DNA of 40,197 bases from Clostridiaceae bacterium (GTDB lineage: Bacteria; Bacillota; Clostridia; Oscillospirales; Acutalibacteraceae), in contig JAEDLK010000013.1 in assembly GCA_016295355.1 (NCBI GenBank), positions 1 through 40,197 on the forward strand, read 5' to 3'. The notes under the pieces are model-generated. The model did not search any database. It worked only from the letters and a program-made list of their open reading frames with translations, and was not told the DNA's origin. This document shows, in pieces, positions 13,554-21,208 of this stretch. The position numbers and the translations under genes were made by a program. Numbering within the stretch: position 1 is the stretch's first letter; the number at the start of each line of letters is the position of its first letter.

Positions 13554-15544
13554 TTCTTACATTAGCAGAGCACGCCGGCTTTTGCTTTGGTGTGAATCGC
13601 GCCGTACAACTGGTGCTTTCTTTGGCCGAAAACGGCCAAAAGGTTTGTACACTGGGTCCGATTATTCATAACGAACAAATGGTGGCCTTGCTTGAAAGCA
13701 AGGGGGTGCGAACGGTCGATCGGGTAGACGAGGCTTTGCCGGATGAGACCTTGGTGATTCGTTCCCACGGGGTGACCGCATCGGTTCAAGAGGCGGCTCT
13801 GGCCCATTGCCGACGGGTGGAGGATGCCACCTGTCCCTTTGTGTCCAAGATTCATACGCTGGTGGCCAAGGCCTCCAAAGACGGCCATGTTATTTTGGTG
13901 GCCGGCGATAAAAACCACGAAGAAGTCCGTGGTATTTGCGGTCACGCAACCGGCGCAGTTTTTGTCTTTAAGGACGAAAAGGAACTGGATGCTTTGATGC
14001 AACAAAACCCCGAATGGGCAGAAAAACCGCTGACAGCGGTGTCCCAGACCACCTTTCGAAAAGAAATTTGGGATATTTGCCAAAAAAAAATAAAAAAAGC
14101 CTATACAAACGCTTTTGTTTTTGATACAATATGTAATGCGACTGCGGTTCGACAGGAGGAAGCGGCCATGTTGGCTCGCCGCAATGACCTGATGGTGGTT
14201 GTCGGCGGTAAGAACAGTTCTAACACAGCCAAACTGGCAGATGTTTGTCGGCAGTATTGTCAGAAGGTGCTCTTCGTAGAGACAGCCGGGGATCTTTTGC
14301 CGTCGGATTATACCGACGCTGTTCGGATTGGGGTCGTGGCAGGCGCGTCGACACCGGCGCATATCATTAAGGAGGTTATTCAAACCATGTCGGAAAACAA
14401 TCAATCGGTTGAACAGTTGGAGGAGAAAGAAACTGTTCAGAAAAGCTTCGAGGAAATGACAGACGAGGAAGCATTTGAGGCGTCATTAAGTGAACTCAAT
14501 GATGATCAGAAGGTCAAGGGTACTGTTCTGGCTGTCAGCGAGAACGAAATCCAGTTGGATATCGGCCGTGGATTGGCCGGTTATTTAAGCAAGGATGAGT
14601 ACTCAAACGAGGATGTCGATTTAACCAAAGAGGTCAAGGTCGGCGATCAACTCGACCTTATCATCATGCGTACAAATGATCAGGAAGGAACGGTCATGCT
14701 TTCTAAGCGTCGCTTCGATGCGATTGCCGGTTGGGATAAGGTTGTAGCGGCAAAGGACAACAACGAAGTCCTTACCGGTACCGTAAAGGATGTCATTAAG
14801 GGCGGCGTGGTTGTTTATTCACAGGGCGTTCGCGTCTTTATCCCGGCTTCCCAGGCGACTCTTTCCCGTAACGATTCCTTAGAGGCCTTGAAAGGCAAAG
14901 AGGTTCGTTTCCAAATCATCGAAATCGGCCGTGGCCACCGTGCCGTCGGTTCCATCCGCAATGTTTTGCGAGAAGAAAGAAAGGCCGCCGCAGAAAAGCT
15001 GTGGGAATCCATTGCCGTGGGCGATAAGTTCACCGGAACCGTTAAGTCTTTGACCAGCTACGGTGCTTTCGTGGATCTGGGCGGTGTAGACGGAATGGTT
15101 CACATTTCCGAACTGTCCTGGCAGCGGATTAAGAATCCCAGCGAGGTTGTGTTGGTCGGCGATACCGTTGAGGTATATGTCAAGGCCATTGATACCGAGA
15201 AAAAGAAGATTTCCTTGGGCTATAAGAAGCCGGAAGAAAATCCGTGGGTCATTTTCCAGAAGAATTACGCCGTTGGCGACACCGTTAAGGTGACCATTGT
15301 CAGCATGACGGCTTATGGTGCTTTTGCCCGTATCATCCCCGGCATCGACGGCTTGATTCACATTTCTCAAATCGCCAATAAGCATGTAGCAAAACCGCAG
15401 GATGAGCTGACCATCGGCCAAGAGGTCGATGTGAAGATCACCGCTGTTGACGAAGAAAAGAAACGCGTCAGCCTGTCTATTCGCGCCCTGTTGCCCGAAG
15501 AGGAGCAGCAACCGGTCGAGGAGACTCCCATCGAGGTTGAATAA
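13550..15544 (+). CDS. ispH: IspH-ribosomal protein S1 fusion (HMBPP reductase / S1)
   Basis: The first ~285 residues are 4-hydroxy-3-methylbut-2-enyl diphosphate reductase, the 4Fe-4S enzyme making IPP and DMAPP in the last step of the MEP pathway. The three cluster cysteines are present at C12 (GFCFGV), C95 (DATCPF) and C195 (CNAT). After an acidic linker rich in Glu come four S1 RNA-binding motifs, the last two most canonical (TSYGAFVDLGGVDGMVHIS and TAYGAFARIIPGIDGLIHIS). I chose TTG at 13550: it overlaps the plsC stop as TTGA, has GGGAG 7 bp upstream, and gives the usual IspH N-terminus. The total is 664 residues. This fusion is known in Clostridia and serves as the S1 protein there. It is the last gene of the operon. 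Confidence 0.95.
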   Translation: MILTLAEHAGFCFGVNRAVQLVLSLAENGQKVCTLGPIIHNEQMVALLESKGVRTVDRVDEALPDETLVIRSHGVTASVQEAALAHCRRVEDATCPFVSKIHTLVAKASKDGHVILVAGDKNHEEVRGICGHATGAVFVFKDEKELDALMQQNPEWAEKPLTAVSQTTFRKEIWDICQKKIKKAYTNAFVFDTICNATAVRQEEAAMLARRNDLMVVVGGKNSSNTAKLADVCRQYCQKVLFVETAGDLLPSDYTDAVRIGVVAGASTPAHIIKEVIQTMSENNQSVEQLEEKETVQKSFEEMTDEEAFEASLSELNDDQKVKGTVLAVSENEIQLDIGRGLAGYLSKDEYSNEDVDLTKEVKVGDQLDLIIMRTNDQEGTVMLSKRRFDAIAGWDKVVAAKDNNEVLTGTVKDVIKGGVVVYSQGVRVFIPASQATLSRNDSLEALKGKEVRFQIIEIGRGHRAVGSIRNVLREERKAAAEKLWESIAVGDKFTGTVKSLTSYGAFVDLGGVDGMVHISELSWQRIKNPSEVVLVGDTVEVYVKAIDTEKKKISLGYKKPEENPWVIFQKNYAVGDTVKVTIVSMTAYGAFARIIPGIDGLIHISQIANKHVAKPQDELTIGQEVDVKITAVDEEKKRVSLSIRALLPEEEQQPVEETPIEVE

Positions 15545-15583
15545 GTCTTTCTTTGTCGTTACAATGGTTTTTCTGTTTAACAA

Positions 15584-15616
15584 AACATCCGAGAGCGTCG
15601 GCTCTCGGATGTTTTT
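15584..15616 (+). terminator. Strong terminator after ispH-rpsA, bidirectional
   Basis: A perfect 13-bp stem (15584-15596 with 15601-15613) with a GTCG loop is flanked by AAAA on the left and TTTTT on the right. It ends the rightward operon and can also terminate the convergent leftward mscS transcript. Confidence 0.9.
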
Positions 15617-15670
15617 GTCTGTTTGAAAAGTGCCGCACCCTGCTCCCAAGAAGCCCCTGTACTCTGTTTT

Positions 15671-16510
15671 TCAGTGGGTTACTTCTTCGGTATCATGGGG
15701 TTGTTTGCCATCGGGCCAATGTACATCCATCTGTGGGAAGGGGAACTCGATCCCGTCTGCGTCAAACTGTTTCTTGATGGCCTCTGTTAAACCGGTTTTT
15801 ACCTCCCAAAACTTTTCAGTGGGGCAATAGACAAAGACCTTATAGAAAACCCCGTTGTCCCCATAGGAGATCATCTTCACCGACGGGACAGGTGTCGGCA
15901 GAATGTCGGGGATGGTTTTCACGGCAATGAGAACCGCTTCCCGTACTGCTTGACTGTCGATAGAATACGGGGCGGATAGCTCAATAACCACCCGTCTGTT
16001 TTTTTCGGCCGTTAAATTGACCAGTGTTTCACCGGTCAGTAGGCTGTTGGGAATGACCACCCGGGTGTTGTCATAGGTTTGCAGGGCGGTGTGGAACAAG
16101 CCTACAGATTGCACCGTGCCCTCGTAATTCTCGGCTTGAATGACATCTCCCACCGAAAAGGGTCGGAAAAAGATAATCATAATGCCCCCGGCGATGTTGG
16201 AAAGTCCGCCCTGCAACGCAAGACCGATGGCGACACCGGCACTGCCGATCAGGGTGACGGTTGAGGTCATGGGCAACCCCAAATAGGACGCCAGTGTGAT
16301 ACAAAGCACCACTTTCAACGTGATGTTCAAGGCACTGATTAAAAAGGAACAAACCGACGCATCAAACCGTTTGATTAGTTTTCCTTTTTTCAGTCGCTTG
16401 GTCATCCATTTGATCAGCCTGAAACCCACCATGAGGGCTACCAGCGAAATCAATAACCGCAACCCGGCATGGGTGGCAAATTCCACAACGCTGTTTATCA
16501 TCTGTTGCAT
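15671..16510 (-). CDS. Small-conductance mechanosensitive channel, MscS family
   Basis: This 279-residue protein forms a heptameric membrane channel that opens on membrane tension and protects against hypo-osmotic shock. Three N-terminal transmembrane segments are visible. The pore-lining TM3 has the Gly/Ala pattern typical of MscS (AGVAIGLALQGGLSNIAGG), followed by the beta domain (RPFSVGDVIQAENYEGTVQSVGLFHT, then VVIPNSLL) and the alpha/beta C-terminal domain. Length matches E. coli MscS (286). The ATG at 16510 has AAGGAG 8 bp upstream. It stands alone between two terminators, so it is probably monocistronic. Confidence 0.93.
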   Translation of the reverse strand: MQQMINSVVEFATHAGLRLLISLVALMVGFRLIKWMTKRLKKGKLIKRFDASVCSFLISALNITLKVVLCITLASYLGLPMTSTVTLIGSAGVAIGLALQGGLSNIAGGIMIIFFRPFSVGDVIQAENYEGTVQSVGLFHTALQTYDNTRVVIPNSLLTGETLVNLTAEKNRRVVIELSAPYSIDSQAVREAVLIAVKTIPDILPTPVPSVKMISYGDNGVFYKVFVYCPTEKFWEVKTGLTEAIKKQFDADGIEFPFPQMDVHWPDGKQPHDTEEVTH

Positions 16511-16630
16511 ACTGTTTCTCCTTTTTCTTCTGTTCTTGTGTCGAATCGTCTAAAGCAAATCATGTTTACTGATAAAAGGAATTCTTTTATGTTTGGTAGT
16601 CGAACATCCAAAAATCAATAATCTGTTTGT

Positions 16631-16659
16631 ATGATAGCATATCTTTTCCCCTTGTGCAA
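16631..16659 (-). promoter_or_regulatory. Probable promoter of mscS
   Basis: The minus strand has an extended -10 TGCTATCAT (TATCAT at 16631-16636) with TTGCAC 17 bp upstream. The ~115-nt leader contains a small hairpin (16572-16590, ATAAAAG/CTTTTAT). Confidence 0.4.
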
Positions 16660-16905
16660 GAGAACGATACGTTGCGCCCTACGGGGTTTTAATCAAATTC
16701 TGTGTGCCACCATTTTTAGTTTTTCTCACGACACATGTTGCTTACGCCGTTTGATTGCATGACACAAAAGATTGCGAACTGCGGTAGACAGTCCTATGCT
16801 AAAGTCTTTTTCGTCTCCTATCGTGCTTTCACATGTAACGTGTGCTTATGCAATTTCTTAGCCTCGCTACGGCTAAGCTGTGAAGCCCATATAATATAAA
16901 AGATT
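16660..16905. other. Gene-free gap
   Basis: No gene or RNA is recognised between the mscS promoter and the terminator of the nuclease gene. One small hairpin (CTTAGCC/GGCTAAG, about 16857-16877) is present, without a T-run. Confidence 0.4.
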
Positions 16906-16940
16906 AAAAAAAGCCAGGCAAGTCCCGGGGGCTTGCCTGA
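16906..16940 (-). terminator. Terminator of the nuclease operon
   Basis: On the minus strand CAGGCAAG/CTTGCCTG (16915-16922 with 16932-16939) with a GC-rich loop is followed by GGCTTTTTTT. It lies 66 bp beyond the stop of the nuclease gene. Confidence 0.8.
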
Positions 16941-17005
16941 CATTTTCGTTTTTGCCTCGCCTTTGATTTTTTGGCTTAATGACATTTAGAACAGGGTGTC
17001 AAACC

Positions 17006-18097
17006 TTAGACGGAAGGCCCTGAACTTACGCCCGTTGCATAATTGATAGAAATATTGGGTTGAACATTGTAACAGTAAACATTGAAGCAAATTCCTGCGC
17101 CGTTATCTTCTACGGAATAGGCTTCCATTTGAACGCCAGAGGCTAAAAGGTTATTTCCTTGATAAATCGGTGTTATTCGATACGCTACGTGATTTCCTGT
17201 TTCCTTAATATAGTCGGCAACCATATTTTCAAAGGGTAGCATTCCGTCAATATTAAGGTACTTAGTGCCAGTAATAAGATTTTTCTTGTTCGCATTTTCT
17301 GCAGAAAGTTGCCACCCTATGAGATGACAGCGATTGTATAACCAACCCCCGCTAACACAATCATATTTTGCCTGTTCCCAGCCAGTTGGTTTTATACTGC
17401 TAATTGAACCGCGTTCTTCGTCAGCTTTAGGCATGGTATCTTTGCCAACTGAGGCGAGGGCGGTTCGGGTTCGACCCAAACTGTCAAGGTTGCTATATAA
17501 TTCATATCCTGTTGTTTTCAGTTCTGCCGAACTGAAATTCGGGATATTATGATTGATCGTTACAAACGCCTTGCCTGAATACGCAGGGATATTTGCAAGA
17601 TTGACTGTTGCACTTTGTCCTGACCCCACACCAGACGTTGACGGATTTGAAGAGCTTTCAGGTATAGAAGCGCTTTCGGGTTTAGAGGTGCTTTCTGGCT
17701 TGGAAGCGGTTTCCTCTTTGGAAGAAGGATCCTCCGTTTTAGAGGTGCTTTCCGAAGTTGACGGCTTTGAGCTGTTAGTGGTTTTATCGGTTTCGGAAGT
17801 ATCATTGGAGACCGTTCCTGCGATTTGCGAACTGCCTGTATTATCGCTCGGTACTTCGGAAGTCGGCATTGCAAACGTGCCACCGATCAGAAGCAAAACC
17901 GCCAGAATAACGGAAAGTGCTTTGTTAAGTTTCAACTTGCCGCGCAACTTTTGAACGAAACCCAAAGGCGCAATCATCAAACCGCCCATAAGAAACAGCA
18001 AAGCACCCAAAAATTCGCCCTTCGATAAAGCGTAAGCCGACATTATACCGAACACGGAAACGCCAATCCAACGGATTGTATTTGCTGATTTTTTCAT
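17006..18097 (-). CDS. Membrane-anchored extracellular DNA/RNA non-specific endonuclease
   Basis: The protein has 363 residues. Three hydrophobic segments (about 9-24, 28-47 and 58-76) with a basic loop between the second and third predict that the rest lies outside the cell. Residues ~80-165 form a low-complexity Ser/Thr/Lys/Glu/Pro linker with repeats such as KPESTSKPESAS. From about 170 the domain matches the EndA/Spd-type endonuclease family (Endonuclea_NS_2): the catalytic-site stretch WLYNRCHLIGWQLS with the likely general-base His, ENANKKNLITGTKYLN metal-ligand Asn region, and MLPFENMVADYI. Such enzymes degrade extracellular DNA for nutrients, in competition or for DNA uptake. It begins one base after the small gene upstream, so the two are an operon. 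Confidence 0.88.
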   Translation of the reverse strand: MKKSANTIRWIGVSVFGIMSAYALSKGEFLGALLFLMGGLMIAPLGFVQKLRGKLKLNKALSVILAVLLLIGGTFAMPTSEVPSDNTGSSQIAGTVSNDTSETDKTTNSSKPSTSESTSKTEDPSSKEETASKPESTSKPESASIPESSSNPSTSGVGSGQSATVNLANIPAYSGKAFVTINHNIPNFSSAELKTTGYELYSNLDSLGRTRTALASVGKDTMPKADEERGSISSIKPTGWEQAKYDCVSGGWLYNRCHLIGWQLSAENANKKNLITGTKYLNIDGMLPFENMVADYIKETGNHVAYRITPIYQGNNLLASGVQMEAYSVEDNGAGICFNVYCYNVQPNISINYATGVSSGPSV

Positions 18098-18098
18098 A

Positions 18099-18503
18099 TT
18101 AAGCTCTCTTAAAAATTTCTAATGTGATTTTTTTGTGTGAATTTCCCGCAAAATCAATTGTTTTCATCCTTTTGTAGCCATTGGCTTTCAAGTCAAAATC
18201 AAAATATTTGTCAGCAGGATAATCACGATTCCAGTTAAAAATGTAAATGTCCTCAACTTGTTCGGTTGGGATTTCTGTTTCCTCTATGAAAACAAAATCG
18301 CCCGCTTGTGCTTGTGTAATGAAACGGTTATCTACAACTATGGTAGCGTTTTCCCCAAACATTTGAGCTGAATATTCGCTCATAAGCAACCGCGCATTCG
18401 AAGTCAGTTCAACAATTTTTGAAACCAGTTCCTTGTCCTGACTTTGCCTGCGGTTGTTAAACATCATACCATTGCTCTTATCAACACAAACGATAATATT
18501 CAT
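18099..18503 (-). CDS. Conserved small cytoplasmic protein, partner of the nuclease
   Basis: This 134-residue protein, with no signal peptide, begins MNIIVCVDKSNGMMFNNRRQ and contains WNRDYPADKYF and FAGNSHKKITLEIF near the end. I recognise it as a family seen in many gut Clostridia (sometimes labelled ribonuclease Z in databases, which the sequence does not support: no HxHxDH metallo-beta-lactamase motif). The function is unknown. It sits one base ahead of the nuclease gene under one promoter. An inhibitor or regulator of the nuclease is possible, but the family also occurs without it as far as I know. AGGAGG precedes ATG 18503. Confidence 0.75.
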   Translation of the reverse strand: MNIIVCVDKSNGMMFNNRRQSQDKELVSKIVELTSNARLLMSEYSAQMFGENATIVVDNRFITQAQAGDFVFIEETEIPTEQVEDIYIFNWNRDYPADKYFDFDLKANGYKRMKTIDFAGNSHKKITLEIFKRA

Positions 18504-18542
18504 AAAAACCTCCTTTGAGGTGAGATCACGATATACTGATTT

Positions 18543-18571
18543 ATTTTAACATAAAATGGTAGAAATTGCAA
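18543..18571 (-). promoter_or_regulatory. Promoter of the small protein-nuclease operon
   Basis: The minus strand has TTGCAA (18566-18571), a 17-bp spacer and extended -10 TGTTAAAAT (TAAAAT at 18543-18548). The predicted start of transcription is near 18536, just ahead of the AGGAGG. Confidence 0.6.
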
Positions 18572-18683
18572 ACGCAAGCCGATTTTACTGTAATATTTAC
18601 TCCATATCTTACGCACAGTCCCTCTGCATATTTTTTACAACTTTTCAACATTAAGAAATCCCATCCAAAATCCCACCATGTAT

Positions 18684-18718
18684 CAAAAAACAAGCACGGA
18701 AAAAATCCGTGCCTGTTT
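18684..18718 (-). terminator. Terminator of perR-rubrerythrin
   Basis: GCACGGA/TCCGTGC (18694-18700 with 18706-18712), extended by A-T pairs, is followed on the minus strand by TTGTTTTTTG. It lies ~45 bp after the rubrerythrin stop. Confidence 0.8.
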
Positions 18719-18757
18719 TCTTAAACCTTTATAAACCTTTTTTATGCGGTTTTTCGC

Positions 18758-19300
18758 TTATTTGAAATAGCGGTTGAGAAGTCCCTCAAAAGCCTTACCA
18801 TGGCGGGCTTCGTCACGGGCCATTTCGTGGACGGTGTCATGGATGGCATCCAAGCCCAGTTCTTTGGCCAGCTTAGCCAATTCGGTTTTGCCCTTGGTGG
18901 CGCCGTTTTCAGCATCTACGCGTTTTTGCAGATTCTCTTTGGTGCTGGCACTGACCATTTCGCCCAGCATCTCGGCAAACTTTGCAGCATGCTCAGCCTC
19001 TTCATAGGCAGCCTTTTCCCAATACATTCCGATTTCCGGATAACCTTCACGATGGGCGGCACGAGCCATGGCCAAATACATACCGACCTCGGTGCATTCA
19101 CCGTTGAAGTTTTCTTTAAGACCGGCAACGATTCTTTCGTCAACACCCTTGGCAACACCGACGGTATGCTCGGCAACCCAGGTCTTTTCGGCACTCTGCT
19201 CCTCAAACTTAGAAGCCGGAGCGTGGCACACCGGGCATTCGGCAGGAGCCTCTTCCCCTTCGTAAACATAACCGCAGACAAGACATACATACTTTTTCAT
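18758..19300 (-). CDS. Reverse rubrerythrin
   Basis: This 180-residue non-haem iron protein reduces hydrogen peroxide (and participates in O2 reduction) in anaerobes. The rubredoxin-like Fe(Cys)4 domain is at the N-terminus (C6, C9, C22, C25: CLVCGYVYEG, CPVCHAPAS), and the four-helix diiron domain follows (GMYLAMARAAHREGYPEIG, YEEAEHAAKF, MARDEARHGKAF supply the Glu/His ligands). This order is the reverse of classical rubrerythrin and defines the revRbr group known from Clostridium, where it is strongly induced by oxygen and PerR-controlled. AGGAGG precedes ATG 19300. perR lies 27 bp upstream in the same operon. Confidence 0.95.
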   Translation of the reverse strand: MKKYVCLVCGYVYEGEEAPAECPVCHAPASKFEEQSAEKTWVAEHTVGVAKGVDERIVAGLKENFNGECTEVGMYLAMARAAHREGYPEIGMYWEKAAYEEAEHAAKFAEMLGEMVSASTKENLQKRVDAENGATKGKTELAKLAKELGLDAIHDTVHEMARDEARHGKAFEGLLNRYFK

Positions 19301-19327
19301 TCTTCGTTTCCTCCTATAAATAGTGTA

Positions 19328-19717
19328 TTATTGTTCAGTCATCGCTTTGCTTCGGCAGGTTTGGCAAACACCTTTGAGAACGCAAATCGCCTTCTCCGGG
19401 TAAAAGCCGAATTTTCGAGCCGGATCAAAAAACAGTGACGGTTCAACGGGAACATCGGTAATCATGCCGCAGATGTGACAGTGCAGATGAAGATGGGGAC
19501 TTATATTACCATCAAACCGGCTTTGTCCATCTCCCACATCCAGTGCAAAAATATCACCCGCCTCGTTTAATTCGCACAAATTGCGGTAGACGGTGCCAAG
19601 GCTGATATGAGGCAATTCTTTTTTTGCCTGCTCATACACCTGGGCAGCGGTTGGATGCGACCGGCTTTGCTGCATGATTCGCAACACGGTTTCTCGCTGT
19701 CGAGAATAGTTTCTCAT
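19328..19717 (-). CDS. perR: Peroxide-responsive Fur-family repressor PerR
   Basis: This 129-residue metal-dependent repressor senses H2O2 by oxidation of metal-bound His. All PerR marker residues of B. subtilis (H37, D85, H91, H93, D104) align with a constant offset of 16: H21, D69, H75, H77, D88. In particular D69 (SRFDG) is Asp as in PerR, not the Glu usual in Fur. The structural zinc site C80/C83 and C118/C121 is complete. The N-terminal winged helix contains SHPTAAQVYEQ and ISLGTVYRNL. It is co-transcribed with the downstream reverse rubrerythrin, which it presumably represses, and so it is probably autoregulated. Confidence 0.93.
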   Translation of the reverse strand: MRNYSRQRETVLRIMQQSRSHPTAAQVYEQAKKELPHISLGTVYRNLCELNEAGDIFALDVGDGQSRFDGNISPHLHLHCHICGMITDVPVEPSLFFDPARKFGFYPEKAICVLKGVCQTCRSKAMTEQ

Positions 19718-19755
19718 AGTTGCACCCTCAAAAATAGGAATGATTACTGTTTTTT

Positions 19756-19783
19756 AGTATAACAAAAAAATTGTGTTTGTCAA
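19756..19783 (-). promoter_or_regulatory. Promoter of perR-rubrerythrin
   Basis: The minus strand has a perfect TTGACA (19778-19783), a 16-bp spacer and extended -10 TGTTATACT (TATACT at 19756-19761). I see no full consensus PerR box (TTATAATnATTATAA), only partial AT-rich inverted repeats around the -10. Confidence 0.7.
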
Positions 19784-19807
19784 GACTTTTTGAAAATTTT
19801 CACTGAT

Positions 19808-20164
19808 TTACGGCTTCTTCATTTCCGTTACGGCCTCATTTTCAATGTCTTTTGCTGCGGCCTCGGCCTTTTCCTTTTTTCGATCTATAAAGCGTTTAAT
19901 ACCCAAGGCGAGAGCAAGGCAAATCGGGAAAAAAGGCGTGAACGGACCGGCCCAAAACAAGATCCACCCAGTGGCCACGGCCAAGCACCAAGTAAAACCA
20001 AAAAGAAAATACAACCCGTATCCAATCCACACAGGACTGTAAAAAACTGCCATCACAATAAGTAAAATGACAAAGGTCTGCCAGCTTTTGCATTCTTTCC
20101 AAATGTTTTTGCAGAAGCGAAAAAATTTTCTTTTCAGTTTTTTAAAAAAGCCGTTTTCTTGCAT
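19808..20164 (-). CDS. Small two-helix membrane protein, unknown function
   Basis: This 118-residue protein starts at ATG 20164, after GGAG on the minus strand; the promoter just upstream excludes the longer frame. It has a basic N-terminus (FFKKLKRKFFRF), two or three hydrophobic segments (about 30-52 and 55-90, including FGFTWCLAVATGWILFWAGP), and a charged tail rich in Lys, Glu and Ala (FIDRKKEKAEAAAKDIENEA). I do not recognise a family. It precedes perR with its own promoter and has no obvious functional link to it. Confidence 0.7.
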   Translation of the reverse strand: MQENGFFKKLKRKFFRFCKNIWKECKSWQTFVILLIVMAVFYSPVWIGYGLYFLFGFTWCLAVATGWILFWAGPFTPFFPICLALALGIKRFIDRKKEKAEAAAKDIENEAVTEMKKP

Positions 20165-20194
20165 GGGTTTCTCCGTTTTTTTACTATTTGCCTT

Positions 20195-20223
20195 AGTGTA
20201 CCATAAGGGCGACGCATTTTCAA
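20195..20223 (-). promoter_or_regulatory. Promoter of the small membrane protein
   Basis: The minus strand has TTGAAA (20218-20223), a 17-bp spacer and extended -10 TGGTACACT (TACACT at 20195-20200). Transcription would start ~25 bp before ATG 20164. Confidence 0.6.
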
Positions 20224-20544
20224 TCCCATTATCAAATTTCGTTACTTTAACGAGCATATAGAGCCTTTTACCCTTGCGGGGACCGATTGATTAAAAAAGC
20301 CATTTTCCTTGTGTTGGATGATTTCAAATCGTAAAATAGGCGTATGCAACCATTATCTGAACGGCAGTTGGAACAAAAACGAAGTATTGCTTATATAAAA
20401 TGATTCCCCATTTATCAAATTTTATCCATCGCTTATTCATGGCTTGTCCGCATCAGGCGATTTTTTCTCACAAAAGCTAATAAAAAATGGCCGTGCGCAT
20501 GCCGATAACGGGTTAAGCCTCACTCGTTTGGCGGGGTGTAGACT
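20224..20544. other. Gene-free gap
   Basis: No gene, RNA or clear terminator is recognised in these ~320 bp between the promoter at 20195 and the end of the SLOG-domain gene. An ATCAGGCGATTTTTT stretch near 20450 is terminator-like only in its T-run. Confidence 0.3.
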
Positions 20545-20958
20545 TTATGTCCTTCTCTCCGTTGAGTCGCTTGAAACGGTTTGGCTGTTGCGAACAAGGA
20601 TTCCGTTTTTAAGTTCAATTCGGGATTCTTCATGATCCACAAAAACACGCACCGGTTTGTGCATCGCCCGGCACTTTTCTATCACAAAAAGAGTTCCCCG
20701 GCTTTTTCCGTCCCAAAAGGCATAGACCTCGTCTGCTTTCTCGATAATTGTAATGTTACGAAGAAGGGGTGCCCGTCGGCCGTATTTTGCATAATCCGGA
20801 CGAATTTCTGTTAAAGGAATACCGTTTTTTCTTGCAAAAAGACGCACCTGAGCATCCACTCCGACGGCTCCGCCGGAAATCAGTTCGGTAATTCCGTCGG
20901 GTAAATAGGAATCTATTCTCTCCGTAATTTTACGCGATCCGATAACAGCCAATTTCAT
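20545..20958 (-). CDS. SLOG/DprA-like Rossmann-fold protein
   Basis: This 137-residue protein starts at ATG 20958 (AGGAGGG 6 bp upstream; a second ATG one codon earlier is too close). It has the N-terminal KLAVIGSRK strand-loop and the LISGGAVGVDAQVRLFA motif of DprA/Smf and related SLOG nucleotide-binding proteins. A VYAFWDGKSRGTLFVIEKC segment completes the nucleotide pocket. It lacks the winged-helix and other domains of true DprA (~280-380 residues), so it is a stand-alone SLOG protein. Members bind nucleotides or related ligands; the exact role is unknown. It is divergent from dnaA and occupies the place where many Firmicutes have rpmH-rnpA. Confidence 0.85.
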   Translation of the reverse strand: MKLAVIGSRKITERIDSYLPDGITELISGGAVGVDAQVRLFARKNGIPLTEIRPDYAKYGRRAPLLRNITIIEKADEVYAFWDGKSRGTLFVIEKCRAMHKPVRVFVDHEESRIELKNGILVRNSQTVSSDSTERRT

Positions 20959-20977
20959 CATAAGCCCTCCTTTTTTT

Positions 20978-21006
20978 ATTGTATCATGCCAAGGCAATCA
21001 ACACAA
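20978..21006 (-). promoter_or_regulatory. Promoter of the SLOG-domain gene
   Basis: The minus strand has TTGTGT (21001-21006), a 17-bp spacer and extended -10 TGATACAAT (TACAAT at 20978-20983), 20 bp before the start codon. Confidence 0.55.
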
Positions 21007-21014
21007 CCGTTTTT

Positions 21015-21078
21015 TCTCCTTATCTTATTATATATATATATTTATATTTATTTATTTACTATTGAAAAATAATAGATG
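21015..21078. other. AT-rich candidate DNA-unwinding element of oriC
   Basis: About 60 bp of almost pure A/T (alternating TATATATATAT followed by TTTATTTATTTA runs) lie just ahead of the dnaA promoter, in the gap between divergent genes. This is the usual place of oriC in Firmicutes. No exact TTATCCACA box is visible in the gap; weak matches (for example TTTACCACA, 21177-21185) are present. Confidence 0.5.
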
Positions 21079-21090
21079 TTATGCTATAAT
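21062..21090 (+). promoter_or_regulatory. dnaA promoter
   Basis: TTGAAA (21062-21067), a 17-bp spacer and extended -10 TGCTATAAT with perfect TATAAT (21085-21090). The leader is ~110 nt. Confidence 0.85.
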
Positions 21091-21208
21091 ATAGTCGATA
21101 TTTTGTGTTCTGTTGTGTTTTAGATAAAAACGTGTTTCCCTTTACAAGATATAAAAAAACGAGTCAGAGACGATATTTTACCACATAAATACGAAAGGAG
21201 CTCATGGT

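Noticed and set aside
13562..14404. 280-codon open frame antisense to ispH
   Set aside because: It is entirely opposite conserved IspH motifs and lacks any protein-family signature.
18099..18503. Ribonuclease Z
   Set aside because: No HxHxDH motif or metallo-beta-lactamase features, and only 134 residues.
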